NCBI GenBank assembly: GCA_019694345.1
Contig: JAIBCA010000010.1
Span: forward strand, 1-64,000
DNA: 64,000 nucleotides
DNA from: Pyrinomonadaceae bacterium
GTDB lineage: Bacteria > Acidobacteriota > Blastocatellia > Pyrinomonadales > Pyrinomonadaceae
Direction: 5' to 3'
Shown piece by piece: positions 54,347 through 63,390 of the stretch (its first letter is position 1; every line of letters starts with the position of its first letter). The translations under genes were made by a program, and so were the position numbers. The notes beneath the pieces were generated by a model. That model had not been told where the DNA came from and searched no databases. It saw nothing but the letters and a program-made list of their open reading frames with translations.

Positions 54347-55357
54347 CTATTGAAATTTTGCTTTGGCAAGACCGAGCCATTCGAGAGCGGTACCGTGCAG
54401 CAATCTTTCTTTTTCCTCCGGCTCGAACGACATCGAATCGATCAGCTTGCCCGGCTCGAGTTCGCCAAGCGGAAACGGATAATCGGTGCCGAGGGCGACC
54501 CGGTCAGTACCGGCCATTTCGACCAGATACCGCATCATCGCCGGGTCATGGACGAGTGAATCGAAATAGATCCGTTTCAGGTATTTCCTCGGACCATGCG
54601 GGTTGTCGATCGCGCACAGGTCGGGCCGAACGTCGAAACCATGTTCGATCCGTCCGATCGTTGACGGAAACGCGCCACCACCGTGTGCAAAGCAGATCCG
54701 CAATGCCGGTAGCCGCTCAAGTGTCCCGGAAAATATCAACGAACAGATCGCACGCGAGACTTCGGCAGGCATTCCCACGAGCCACGGAAGCCAATATTTC
54801 TGCATATCGGCCTCGCCGGCCATTTCCCACGGATGGACGAAAACCGCCATCCCAAGTCGCTCGCACGCCTCGAAAAACTCAAAGAATCGAGTTTCGCCCA
54901 GGTTAAGTTGATTGACGTTAGTACCGATCTGAACGCCGGCAAGACCGATCGTCTTACAGCGTTCGAGTTCGCGAATCGCCGATTCCGTATCCTGCAACGG
55001 TACCGTCCCGAGCCCAATGAACCGCAACGGAAATTCATCTACTATCTCGGCAATGTGATCGTTCAAAAAGACGGCGATCTCTGCAGTGTGCCGAGGCTCG
55101 GCCCAATAAGAGAACATCACCGGTACGGTTGACAATACCTGAACGCTAATACCGGCGGTGTCCATCTCGGCTATCCGAGTGCCGGCATCCCAACAGTTCG
55201 CCTCGATATCGCGAAACTTCTTCCCGTCATCGCGCACCATATGGGCACAGCACGGCCTATAGTGATCGAGCGAGATAAACCCGCCGTACCCGAATCGGTC
55301 TTTCCATGCGGGAATGTTCTGCGGCAGGATATGTGTGTGAACGTCGATCTTGAGCAT
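54347..55357 (-). CDS. 2-Amino-3-carboxymuconate-6-semialdehyde decarboxylase (ACMSD)
   Basis: ACMSD removes CO2 from 2-amino-3-carboxymuconate semialdehyde, steering the product of 3-hydroxyanthranilate cleavage away from quinolinate. The 336-residue amidohydrolase-fold enzyme has the metal motif DVHTH (His7, His9). Several lines read almost like the animal enzyme as I remember it: RFGYGG, STVPVMFSYWAEP, KYWLPWLVGMPAE, CFAHGGGAFP, GTDYPFPLGELEPGKLI. ATG at 55357 is the likely start, giving MLKIDVHTH right away; 55369 is possible. It begins 1 base after the HAAO stop. Confidence 0.95.
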   Translation of the reverse strand: MLKIDVHTHILPQNIPAWKDRFGYGGFISLDHYRPCCAHMVRDDGKKFRDIEANCWDAGTRIAEMDTAGISVQVLSTVPVMFSYWAEPRHTAEIAVFLNDHIAEIVDEFPLRFIGLGTVPLQDTESAIRELERCKTIGLAGVQIGTNVNQLNLGETRFFEFFEACERLGMAVFVHPWEMAGEADMQKYWLPWLVGMPAEVSRAICSLIFSGTLERLPALRICFAHGGGAFPSTIGRIEHGFDVRPDLCAIDNPHGPRKYLKRIYFDSLVHDPAMMRYLVEMAGTDRVALGTDYPFPLGELEPGKLIDSMSFEPEEKERLLHGTALEWLGLAKAKFQ

Positions 55358-55358
55358 C

Positions 55359-55880
55359 TTAGGAAACAACCGCCGGAGGCTCCATTACGGCACCGCACGT
55401 CACACACGTCCGAAGCTCCTGGCTCCCGTAGAATTTTTTGAAAACACCTTGAAACTGGGTCGTAATGTCGTCAAGTTGAAAATACTCTTCAAAGAGCTTC
55501 TCGTTGCAGTTCTCGCAATACCAAAGCAATCCGTCGAGTTCGCCAGGCTGGCGTTTTCGCTCGATAACGAGCCCAATAGTGTTCTCGCCGCGGATGGGAT
55601 TGTGCGGAACTCGCGGCGGCAAGAGAAAAATCTCCCCTTCGCGGATCGGGACCTCAACAGCTTTGCCGTCTTCCTGGATCTGTACCGTGATATCGCCCTC
55701 AAGCTGGTAAAAGAGTTCCTCGCCTTCGTCCCAATGGTAGTCCTTTCGTGAGTTTGGCCCCCCGACAACCATCACGATAAAATCACCGTCGTCATAAATG
55801 CACTGATTTCCGACCGGTGGTTTGAGTAAATGCCGATGCTCATCGATCCATTGCTTAAAATTGAACGGCCTCCTGATCAT
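55359..55880 (-). CDS. 3-Hydroxyanthranilate 3,4-dioxygenase
   Basis: HAAO opens the ring of 3-hydroxyanthranilate with O2 to give ACMS. The 173-residue cupin has iron ligands His49, Glu55 and His93 and substrate-binding Arg45, in GGPNSRKDYHWDEGEE and LPPRVPHNP. A second, rubredoxin-like metal site is formed by Cys122, Cys125, Cys159 and Cys162, as in bacterial enzymes such as the one from Cupriavidus. The ATG at 55880 is chosen because MIRRPFNFKQW is the family start; the open frame extends 49 codons upstream, over the TPR gene end, which is unlikely. ACMSD follows directly. Confidence 0.96.
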   Translation of the reverse strand: MIRRPFNFKQWIDEHRHLLKPPVGNQCIYDDGDFIVMVVGGPNSRKDYHWDEGEELFYQLEGDITVQIQEDGKAVEVPIREGEIFLLPPRVPHNPIRGENTIGLVIERKRQPGELDGLLWYCENCNEKLFEEYFQLDDITTQFQGVFKKFYGSQELRTCVTCGAVMEPPAVVS

Positions 55881-55894
55881 GGTCGATCTCCCGG

Positions 55895-56812
55895 TCACTT
55901 CAATTGATCTAACTGCTTTTGTAGTGTTACGGCCTTTTCGGCATCCAGCGGACGCAGTTCGTTCAGAGCTTTTTGCGCCATGGCCTTGTTCTTGATCGCC
56001 ACATATGAAATGCCGAGCCCGTACCATGTGTCGGCTCGCTTATTGTCAAGTTTTATCGCCGTTTCGAACGAAGCTATTGCCAGTGAATATTGCTTGGTTC
56101 GGTAATATGCATCTGCCAGATAAGAGTGAGCCGTCGCCCACGTAGGCGAGAGTTCGGTGGCTCGCTTATAGTAGGGGATCGATTCGACATTTCTCGAATT
56201 GTTATAATACGCGTTTCCCATCCCCAACTGAGCGTTCTGGTGTGAGGGGTTTGCCTTTATCGCGGCGTCAAACAGGACTATCGCCTCGGGATATCGTTTC
56301 AGGTTGACGAGTACGTTGCCCAATTCGACCTTGTAATCGACATCCGCTGGTTTAAGCTCAAGCGCCTTTTTCAGCGACGTCTCAGCTTCAGTGTAACGCT
56401 TTTGGATCTGGTAAATGCTCCCCAGTAAGTAATAGGGTTTATCCTGATTCGGATCGGACTGGATAGATCTTTGGAGCCAGATCAGGGCATCATCGTAGCG
56501 CTTCAATGAATAGTACGTATTTCCAAGCCAGAAATTCGCCCTGACGTAATCAGCTTTGATGCCGATCGCCTTCTGAAAAGAGCTGATAGCGTCGTCGTAA
56601 CGTTTTAGGTTGTAATAACACAGACCGAGATTAAAGTGTGCCTGATAATTCTGCGGCGTCTGCTGCACAGCCTTGCCAAACGATATCGCGGCCGCGACGT
56701 AGTCTTTGGCCTGAAATTGTTTCAGCCCTTCGTTGAACGGGTCATTCTGAGCGACTGCAACTGCCGCGAAGACCGTGACGATAAGGATCAATGCTCTGAG
56801 AAATGTTTTCAT
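55895..56812 (-). CDS. Secreted TPR repeat protein
   Basis: The 305-residue protein has a signal peptide (FLRALILIVTVFAAVAVAQ) and about eight tetratricopeptide repeats with the usual spacing, for example AHFNLGLCYYNLKRYDDAISSFQKAI and YYLLGSIYQIQKRYTEAETSLKKAL. TPR arrays hold protein partners, here probably in the periplasm. It sits between DUF1697 and HAAO genes on the same strand, 14 bases from the HAAO ATG. The partner is unknown. Confidence 0.9.
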   Translation of the reverse strand: MKTFLRALILIVTVFAAVAVAQNDPFNEGLKQFQAKDYVAAAISFGKAVQQTPQNYQAHFNLGLCYYNLKRYDDAISSFQKAIGIKADYVRANFWLGNTYYSLKRYDDALIWLQRSIQSDPNQDKPYYLLGSIYQIQKRYTEAETSLKKALELKPADVDYKVELGNVLVNLKRYPEAIVLFDAAIKANPSHQNAQLGMGNAYYNNSRNVESIPYYKRATELSPTWATAHSYLADAYYRTKQYSLAIASFETAIKLDNKRADTWYGLGISYVAIKNKAMAQKALNELRPLDAEKAVTLQKQLDQLK

Positions 56813-56836
56813 AGTATTTGATGATGCTGCAATCGG

Positions 56837-57385
56837 TCACAAAACCGCAAGTTTTTCAACGGTTCGCCAATTTCGAGCGGTAGACGTGATCCCGAGTTTT
56901 CTTTCGAATTGACTTTTCCCAAGCGAACTGTTCGCCACGCCGATCGGCAAGTGAACAAAGACTTCCCTATCGGCCGGAACAAATTTTTCGCCGGGAGATC
57001 TGAGCTCCTCGATCCGGATGATCTGGCCGGGAGTCAATGGCTCTTTCAAAAACAAAACGTGGATCTCCTTGTGACTCTCGTATTTACCCTCAAACGGGTT
57101 TCGTGCGATCAACTGCGGAAACAGACTTTGCTCCCGAACCATTACCGGCACCGCACGGCCGAAGTTTGCTTCGATCGCATGCTCGATCTGGCCCGTCACT
57201 TTCGCCTCCGGATCGTCGCTTCGATCTGATTCGGCAAGGATAACATCAAACGCCAAGTTACCGCTATTGATATACGATGCGACATTTTGAAAACCGAGTC
57301 CTTCGAACACGCGGCGAAGTTCCGCCATGTTGATCATCGTATTCCCGCCGACATTTATGCCGCGTAGCAATGCCACATACCTCAT
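56837..57385 (-). CDS. DUF1697 domain protein
   Basis: This 182-residue soluble protein has the DUF1697 opening YVALLRGINVGGNTMINMAEL and SYINSGNLAF, then the conserved C-terminal TSTARNWRTVEKL. The function of DUF1697 is not known. The ATG at 57385 is chosen because MRYVALLRGINVGG is the common family start; the open frame extends 16 codons further up. Confidence 0.9.
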   Translation of the reverse strand: MRYVALLRGINVGGNTMINMAELRRVFEGLGFQNVASYINSGNLAFDVILAESDRSDDPEAKVTGQIEHAIEANFGRAVPVMVREQSLFPQLIARNPFEGKYESHKEIHVLFLKEPLTPGQIIRIEELRSPGEKFVPADREVFVHLPIGVANSSLGKSQFERKLGITSTARNWRTVEKLAVL

Positions 57386-57493
57386 ACAGATACCACCATT
57401 TGAAATCGAGCAAAAGCAAACATCGGCGGCCATTTACACGGCCGCCGACCAAAATTCAGTTTCGACCGATCCAAGGGCTCACCTAGCCGCTGT

Positions 57494-58546
57494 TCAGGCG
57501 TTGGCCATATCGATCACGAACCGGTACCGAACATCTGACCTCACAGTGCGGTCGTATGCCTCTTCGATGCGGTCGGGAGTTATTATCTCGACGTCCGACA
57601 CGATGTTGTGATCGGCACAGAAATCGAGCATTTCCTGAGTCTCGGGAATGCCTCCGATCAGCGAACCCGCGAGCACCTTGTTACCGCCAATGAGTGAGAA
57701 TGCATTAAGCATCGCCGGTTCCGTCGGCACCCCGACGATCACCATAACGCCGTTGAGACCGAGCAAACTGAGATAGACGTTGTAATCGTGGTTAGCCGAG
57801 ATAGTGTCCAGCAAAAAGTCAAAGCTGCCGGCCGCTGCCTTGACCGCCTCTTCGTCGCGAACGTTAACAAATCCCGTTGCACCGAGTTCGCGTGCGTCCG
57901 GCTCTTTTGACGGCGACGTGCTCAAAACTGTGACCTCAGCCCCCATCGCGACGGCCAGTTTGACGCCCATGTGGCCGAGTCCGCCAAGCCCGGCAACCGC
58001 AACCTTCTTGCCCGGTCCGACACCCCAACGTTTCAGCGGCGAATAGGTCGTAATTCCCGCACACAGTAGAGGAGCGATGCCCGACAGATCGCCTTGGGCC
58101 ATTACCTTTAGGGCATACTTTTCATCAACGACATACTGCTTTGAATATCCGCCGTAAGTGGGCGTGACCCGATCCATCTCGGTGCTGTTGTAGGTCTGGG
58201 CACTTCCCTTGACGCAATACTGTTCGATGCCTCCGGTACATGCCGGGCACTGGCGGCAGCTATCGACAAAGCAGCCGATACCGGCAATGTCGCCAACCGC
58301 AAATCTAGTGACTTCACCCCCAACCTGCGACACGCGCCCGACTATCTCGTGACCCGGCACCATCGGGTAAATCGAGGGAACCATCGGCTCCCACTCGGCA
58401 CGTGCCTGATGAATATCCGAATGACAGATCCCCGCGTAAACGATATCGATGAGAATGTCGTGCGGTCCGACATCTCGGCGCTCGAATGCGAACGGTTTGA
58501 ATTTGGCTTCTTTATCCTGCGTTGCATAACCCTTTGTCTGTATCAC
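57494..58546 (-). CDS. Zinc-dependent NAD(P) alcohol dehydrogenase (YahK/AdhC type)
   Basis: The 350-residue medium-chain dehydrogenase reduces aldehydes or oxidises alcohols. Catalytic zinc ligands are Cys41 and His66-Glu67 (GHE). The structural zinc is bound by Cys97, Cys100, Cys103 and Cys111, and GLGGLGHMGVKLA binds the cofactor. It matches the cinnamyl-alcohol-dehydrogenase-like group. It lies 20 bases after the RidA-type aminomuconate deaminase gene, so a role on a muconate-derived aldehyde is conceivable but unproven. Confidence 0.93.
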   Translation of the reverse strand: MIQTKGYATQDKEAKFKPFAFERRDVGPHDILIDIVYAGICHSDIHQARAEWEPMVPSIYPMVPGHEIVGRVSQVGGEVTRFAVGDIAGIGCFVDSCRQCPACTGGIEQYCVKGSAQTYNSTEMDRVTPTYGGYSKQYVVDEKYALKVMAQGDLSGIAPLLCAGITTYSPLKRWGVGPGKKVAVAGLGGLGHMGVKLAVAMGAEVTVLSTSPSKEPDARELGATGFVNVRDEEAVKAAAGSFDFLLDTISANHDYNVYLSLLGLNGVMVIVGVPTEPAMLNAFSLIGGNKVLAGSLIGGIPETQEMLDFCADHNIVSDVEIITPDRIEEAYDRTVRSDVRYRFVIDMANA

Positions 58547-58566
58547 TTTCTATCCCCTTGATCGGT

Positions 58567-58986
58567 TTATTCTATCGTTGCGATCACTTTTAATTCGATG
58601 GCGATCGGTGTCGGAAGTTTGTTGATCTCGACCGTTGTACGGCACGGTTGATTGTCAGCAAAATACTCGGCGTAAATGCGGTTGTACGCCGCAAAATCAT
58701 TCTTCATGTTGGTCAAAAATACGGTAACGTCCACAATATTTGCCCAAGATGAACCGGCATCCTCAAGAATGTAGCGGACATTTTGAAAGACAGATCGGCA
58801 CTGCGTTTCGATGTCGTATGAGATTATCTCGCCCGCGTCGTTCAGTTCTACTCCGGGTATTTTCTTCGTGCCCCTTTCGCGGGGGCCGACGCCAGACAAA
58901 AATAGCAATTGCCCGACCCGCCTTGCATGCGGATATAACCCGACAGGCTCCGGTGCTTTTCCCGAGATCACAAGTTCATCGCCCAT
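58567..58986 (-). CDS. RidA-family protein, probable 2-aminomuconate deaminase
   Basis: The 139-residue RidA/YjgF-fold protein has PEPVGLYPHARRVG, LFLSGVGPRERG and the C-terminal PCRTTVEINKLP, with the conserved Arg of that segment. Members with the YPHARR opening include 2-aminomuconate deaminases, which release ammonia to give 4-oxalocrotonate, the step after aminomuconate semialdehyde oxidation. The ATG at 58986 is chosen because MGDELVISGKAP is a normal RidA start; the frame runs 39 codons further upstream. The location among kynurenine genes supports the specific call. Confidence 0.85.
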   Translation of the reverse strand: MGDELVISGKAPEPVGLYPHARRVGQLLFLSGVGPRERGTKKIPGVELNDAGEIISYDIETQCRSVFQNVRYILEDAGSSWANIVDVTVFLTNMKNDFAAYNRIYAEYFADNQPCRTTVEINKLPTPIAIELKVIATIE

Positions 58987-59114
58987 TGACGTAGATTTTA
59001 CCAGAAGTCGGCCGCAGATCGAATTCTCACCCGATTTGGCTCTGGGTACGCCGAAAGGAATCCGCTTTTCATATCGAACCGAATAGATTATTGTGAAATT
59101 CATCGGTTGAACTT

Positions 59115-59726
59115 ATGAGAAGGATTTTCAGCACCACCGTTTTTGCATTTCTGCTCTTTATGTTTAGTGCGGTCTCTGCAGAGGCCGCAGACGAGACGGC
59201 CGTATTCGCGGGCGGCTGTTTCTGGGGAGTTGAGGCCGTCTTCGAGCATGTCAAAGGTGTAAAAAGTGTCGTTTCAGGTTATTCGGGCGGGACCAAGGCC
59301 ACAGCAAATTACGAAATGGTGAGTTCCGGCGAAACGGGCCACGCTGAGGCGGTCAAGATCGTTTTTGACCCGGCGAAAGTGACGTATCAGCAATTGCTGT
59401 ACGTGTTTTTTGCGGTTGCCCATGATCCGACCCAGTTGAATTACCAAGGCCCGGATCACGGGACGCAGTACCGTTCGGCGATCTTCTACGCCAATGAAGA
59501 CCAGAAAAACATGGCGAAGGCGTTCATAAAGGCGATCGATTCCTCTAAAGCGCTGTCGGATCCTGTCGTCACCAAACTCGAGCCGCTAAAGGCATTTTAC
59601 GACGCTGAGGAATATCATCAGGATTACATGAGAAAAAACCCCAACGATCGGTATATCGTCGTGCACGACAAACCAAAGGTCGAGGCTCTCAAGGCTAAAT
59701 TTCCTGAACTTTACGAAGACAACTAG
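59115..59726 (+). CDS. msrA: Exported peptide methionine sulfoxide reductase A
   Basis: MsrA repairs methionine-S-sulfoxide in proteins. The 203-residue protein has a signal peptide (FAFLLFMFSAVSAEA) and the active-site GCFWG with Cys35, followed by GYSGG, GHAEAV, DPTQLNYQGPDHGTQYRS and the YHQDYM motif. It lacks a C-terminal resolving cysteine, so an outside reductant such as thioredoxin-like proteins is needed. Export suggests protection of periplasmic proteins. It diverges from the RidA gene. Confidence 0.95.
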   Translation: MRRIFSTTVFAFLLFMFSAVSAEAADETAVFAGGCFWGVEAVFEHVKGVKSVVSGYSGGTKATANYEMVSSGETGHAEAVKIVFDPAKVTYQQLLYVFFAVAHDPTQLNYQGPDHGTQYRSAIFYANEDQKNMAKAFIKAIDSSKALSDPVVTKLEPLKAFYDAEEYHQDYMRKNPNDRYIVVHDKPKVEALKAKFPELYEDN

Positions 59727-59736
59727 TTGGAAAGTT

Positions 59737-59794
59737 GGGTGAGGAACCGTCGAAGACGGCGATCGTCAGACGGCCGGTCGGTTCCCCCACACCC
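59737..59794. terminator. Possible bidirectional terminator between msrA and pepT
   Basis: A long imperfect hairpin can form between GGGTGAGGAACCG (59737-59749) and GGTTCCCCCACACCC (about 59780-59794), with an extra inner stem. It fills the 69 bases between convergent genes. No clear T-run follows. Confidence 0.35.
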
Positions 59795-59795
59795 G

Positions 59796-61109
59796 CTATT
59801 TTGATCTTTCCGCCCAAACCTGGACCAGATTGACCAGTGTTTCAGTGGACTTTTCCAGGCCTTTTCGCGAGTTGAACTCCAGCTTGCCGTGAAAATTATG
59901 TCCTCCGGTAAAGAGGTTAGGCGTCGGCAGGCCCATCGCCGTCAGGCGCGAACCGTCTGTTCCGCCGCGGATCGGGCGAAGTTCGGCTTTGATCCCCGCC
60001 CGTTTTGCCGCCTCGATCGCATAGTCGGTCAACTGAGGAAAATTCTTAAGCGTTTCCTTCATATTCAGATAGCCGAGCGTGCTGGCATACTCGATCTTGG
60101 TCTTCGGAAATTGACTCTGGACCGCGGCGACCATTTGCTTTATCGCTTTTTCTTTGGCAGCTACCCCGCTGAGGTCAAAGTCTCGGATCAGTATCTTGAC
60201 GACCGATGTTTCCACATCCATCGTACCGACGTATGGATGAAGAAATCCGATGCGTCCGGCCGTTGTTTCCGGCCGGAATGGATATTTAGCAAATTGGGCC
60301 AAAAAAGCACCGGCGGCGATCGACGAATTGATCATAATGCCTTTCGCGGTGCCCGGATGGGTCGACCGCCCGCGAAATGTCACCGTCGCGGTACGCGCGG
60401 ACCATGTTTCGTTCGAGATATCGCCGAGTTGCTCGCCATCGACCGTGTAGGCAAATTTTGCCCCCCAACCCTGAATGTCAAACTTTTCAATACCTCCGCC
60501 GACCTCTTCGTCCGGCGTGAAAGCAATCGCAATGTTGCCATGTTTGATCGACGGGTTTTGGTTAAGTGTGTCGATCATGGTCATCACTTCCGCGATCCCG
60601 GCCTTATCGTCGCTGCCGAGCAGCGTAGTTCCGTCCGCGGTGATAATGTCGTCGCCTATCAGATTCTTGAGGTCCGGGTTTTGAGCCGCTGTTATGACCT
60701 GCGACTTATCCTTCGGCAAAATGATGTCGCCGCCCTGATAATTCTTATGAATTACCGGATCGACGTTTGCTCCCGACACCGCTGGTGATGTGTCCATATG
60801 GGCGATAAATCCGATCGTCGGCACTCGTGTATTGTCCGGCAGATTGCCCGGCACCATTCCGTACACGATGCCCCATTCGCTGATACGGACGTCCTTGACG
60901 CCAAGCTCTTTCAGCTCTTTAGCCAACAACTCAGCCAATACCAGCTGCTTTTTGGTCGACGGCGGTGCCGGTTGGTCTTCAGCCGACTGGGTGTCGATCT
61001 TTACATATCGCAGAAACCTCGACATTGCCGATTCGGAAGGAAGTTTGACCTGTGCCGAAACCGAGAACGCAAGTACGAGACAAAGGGCAATTGCGTGAAT
61101 GATCTTCAT
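59796..61109 (-). CDS. pepT: Peptidase T (M20 tripeptidase) with signal peptide
   Basis: PepT removes N-terminal residues from tripeptides. The 437-residue M20 metallopeptidase has zinc-site segments GFIAHMDTSPA, GSDDKAGIAEVMT and FTPDEEVGGG, and ends with the usual GGTDGSRLTAMGLPTPNLFTGG. The N-terminus (HAIALCLVLAFSVSAQ) looks like a cleavable signal peptide, which is unusual because PepT of enteric bacteria is cytoplasmic. It lies 48 bases after the cupin gene. Confidence 0.93.
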   Translation of the reverse strand: MKIIHAIALCLVLAFSVSAQVKLPSESAMSRFLRYVKIDTQSAEDQPAPPSTKKQLVLAELLAKELKELGVKDVRISEWGIVYGMVPGNLPDNTRVPTIGFIAHMDTSPAVSGANVDPVIHKNYQGGDIILPKDKSQVITAAQNPDLKNLIGDDIITADGTTLLGSDDKAGIAEVMTMIDTLNQNPSIKHGNIAIAFTPDEEVGGGIEKFDIQGWGAKFAYTVDGEQLGDISNETWSARTATVTFRGRSTHPGTAKGIMINSSIAAGAFLAQFAKYPFRPETTAGRIGFLHPYVGTMDVETSVVKILIRDFDLSGVAAKEKAIKQMVAAVQSQFPKTKIEYASTLGYLNMKETLKNFPQLTDYAIEAAKRAGIKAELRPIRGGTDGSRLTAMGLPTPNLFTGGHNFHGKLEFNSRKGLEKSTETLVNLVQVWAERSK

Positions 61110-61157
61110 AATTCTGACCTCGAACGATGACTATTGTAGAAGTCTAAAACGACTACT

Positions 61158-61835
61158 TCAATTCGGACGCAGTGGTTTGTACTCGTCATTGTGATATTTG
61201 TAACCGAGCAGACGAGCGGCAGGCCTGAGCAGGATCCGCATGGCCTTTTGAATTGCGACCGGCGGCCCTTCCGCAAGATACGAATCCATGTCATTGCCCC
61301 ATACCGACATCTGCATCGTCATTGCCACAATGCCGGGCCGGCCTTCGGCCTTATCAACGATCGGATAGATCTGTGAGAGGATGTATGCAAATTGCGTCGG
61401 CATCGTTCTAGTGTCTTCAGCACTCTCGACCACGACCGTTTCACCCGTCTCATTGAACGGTTTATGGAATGTCATTCTCGGTACCGTAAATGACTCGCCC
61501 GCACTCAGGGTCCGTTTTTCGCCGGCGACGATGATGCTCAACGTCCCGGATCTGACAGTGAAAGTTTCCTCGAAATTCTCATGAAGGTGGATGGGCGGCC
61601 CTTCCGCAAAGGGTTGCGCTTCTAGGCTCAGGTGTGTCCACCCGTCCTTATTGGCGAGGATCGTTTGAACAAATCCCTCAGTTCTGCTGATAAATTTATC
61701 GCCTGACCGAAGATACGATTCGAGTTGAACTTTCTCCGGCGGAATCAAGTAGTCGCTGACCGCAACCCCCAGAACCACATATGCGGCAACCGCAGCCAGA
61801 ATACCGATCGCTAAACGTTTGATAAGTTTGTTCAT
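61158..61835 (-). CDS. Membrane-anchored cupin domain protein
   Basis: This 225-residue protein has one N-terminal membrane helix (residues 9-27) and a cupin domain with PPIHLHENFEETFTV and VPRMTFHKPFNE, which supply the His and Glu metal ligands. The C-terminal 60 residues are helical. The reaction is unknown. It follows the semialdehyde dehydrogenase gene by 38 bases on the same strand. Confidence 0.82.
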   Translation of the reverse strand: MNKLIKRLAIGILAAVAAYVVLGVAVSDYLIPPEKVQLESYLRSGDKFISRTEGFVQTILANKDGWTHLSLEAQPFAEGPPIHLHENFEETFTVRSGTLSIIVAGEKRTLSAGESFTVPRMTFHKPFNETGETVVVESAEDTRTMPTQFAYILSQIYPIVDKAEGRPGIVAMTMQMSVWGNDMDSYLAEGPPVAIQKAMRILLRPAARLLGYKYHNDEYKPLRPN

Positions 61836-61873
61836 TTCCTCTCTCCTTACTGCGAAAGAGAGGATCGGCCGCG

Positions 61874-63316
61874 TTAGTACTTAATGCAAACGTTCTTCTC
61901 TTCCGTAAAAAATCTCAATGCCTCAAATCCGCCTTCACGGCCGACGCCTGAGTCCTTGACACCGCCGAAAGGGGTCCGCAGGTCGCGCAAGAGCCAGCAG
62001 TTGATCCAAACGATGCCCGACTCGAGTTCGGCCGCGAAATGGTGTGCTCGCGAAAGACTTTCGGTCCAGACCGTTGCCGACAGGCCGTACCGAACACTGT
62101 TCGCATAACGGAGCACCTCTTCCTCGGTATCGAAAGGCATGATCGTCACCACCGGGCCAAAGATCTCTTCTTGATTCGTACGGCAGTCAAAAGGCAGCCC
62201 CTCGATTATCGTAGGACGAATGAACCAGCCCCCGGAACACCGGCCGTCAGGCCTCACCAGCTGACCGCCGGCGAGAACGTGACCGCCCTCCTGACGCGCA
62301 AGCTCGATGTAAGACATTATTTTGTCAAAGTGCGGCCTTGATACTATGGCCCCGACATCTGTTGCCGGTTCCAACGGGTCGCCAACCTGTAAGGCGTTAA
62401 CGCGTTCTGAAAAGTCTCTTTTAAATTTTTGGTAGATCGGCCGCTCTACGAAGATGCGCGAACCGCACAAACAGATCTCGCCTTGATTTGAGAACGACGA
62501 GCGGATGGTCGTCGCCAGCATCTCATCGTAATTGCAGTCGGCGAAAATGATATTCGGATTTTTGCCGCCGAGTTCGAGCGAGAGTTTCTTGAACATCGGT
62601 GCGGCCGTCCGAGCGATCGCTTCACCGGTGGCGGTGCCGCCCGTGAATGAGATTGCTTTGACATTCTTGTGCGCAACGATCGCGGATCCGACCTTCGGGC
62701 CGGTGCCGTGAACGATATTGAGGACCCCGGCGGGCAACCCTGCCTCAATAGAGAGTTTCGAAAGCTCGAATGCCGTCACGGGCGTCACCTCGCTGGGCTT
62801 CGCAACGACAGTGCACCCGGCGGCGATGGCCGGTGCGATCTTCCATGTAAACAGGTACAGCGGCAAATTCCACGGGCTGATGCAGCCAACTACACCGACC
62901 GGTTGACGCAGAGTGTAGTTGATCGCGGCCTGTCCGACGCTTTCATGGGACTCGTTCGCCAGGTGCATCGCCGCAGTCGCGTAGAATCGGAAATTCGCGA
63001 CCGCTCGCGGAATATCGACCGCACGAGCGAGCGAAACCGGCTTTCCCTGATCGATCGATTCGGCAAGTGCCAGTTTCTCGAGATCGCGTTCGATCAACGC
63101 TGCGAGCCGCAGCAGGATCGCCGATCTCACATCGGCCGATGTGTCGGACCAAGCCGGAAACGCGGCCTCAGCTGCAGCGACGGCGGCCTCAACGTCGCGT
63201 TCATCCGAATCCGGGATATGCGAATACACCTGACCGGTGGAAGGATCATAATTATCGATGTACTCGCGGGAGGCCGGTTCGGTCATCTCGCCGTCGATAT
63301 AGTTGAGAAGTTTCAT
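61874..63316 (-). CDS. 2-Aminomuconate-6-semialdehyde dehydrogenase (ALDH family)
   Basis: The 480-residue aldehyde dehydrogenase should oxidise 2-aminomuconate semialdehyde to 2-aminomuconate with NAD. Catalytic residues are Asn150 (SPWN), Lys173, Glu248 (LELGGKNP) and Cys282 (QGEICLCGS). Arg110 (NFRFY) and the INCWLLRDLRTPFGG line match the carboxylate-binding features of AMSDH and hydroxymuconate semialdehyde dehydrogenases. The ATG at 63316 is chosen because MKLLNYIDGE is the family start. It is physically separate from the other kynurenine genes but completes the route. Confidence 0.9.
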   Translation of the reverse strand: MKLLNYIDGEMTEPASREYIDNYDPSTGQVYSHIPDSDERDVEAAVAAAEAAFPAWSDTSADVRSAILLRLAALIERDLEKLALAESIDQGKPVSLARAVDIPRAVANFRFYATAAMHLANESHESVGQAAINYTLRQPVGVVGCISPWNLPLYLFTWKIAPAIAAGCTVVAKPSEVTPVTAFELSKLSIEAGLPAGVLNIVHGTGPKVGSAIVAHKNVKAISFTGGTATGEAIARTAAPMFKKLSLELGGKNPNIIFADCNYDEMLATTIRSSFSNQGEICLCGSRIFVERPIYQKFKRDFSERVNALQVGDPLEPATDVGAIVSRPHFDKIMSYIELARQEGGHVLAGGQLVRPDGRCSGGWFIRPTIIEGLPFDCRTNQEEIFGPVVTIMPFDTEEEVLRYANSVRYGLSATVWTESLSRAHHFAAELESGIVWINCWLLRDLRTPFGGVKDSGVGREGGFEALRFFTEEKNVCIKY

Positions 63317-63390
63317 AACCAGAATTCTCCCACAAAAGAACAAATGCCTTAGAAAAGATCAAAGATCAACCTAAATTGCTTTCATTCGAG

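Noticed and set aside
55881..56027. Upstream extension of the HAAO gene by 49 codons
   Set aside because: It overlaps the TPR gene end and the added residues do not look like any cupin; the family start is at 55880.
59889..60788. 299-codon plus-strand frame
   Set aside because: It is antisense to pepT; the peptide has no signal, domain or usual composition.
62669..63352. 227-codon plus-strand frame
   Set aside because: It is antisense to the aldehyde dehydrogenase, with arginine-rich shadow composition.
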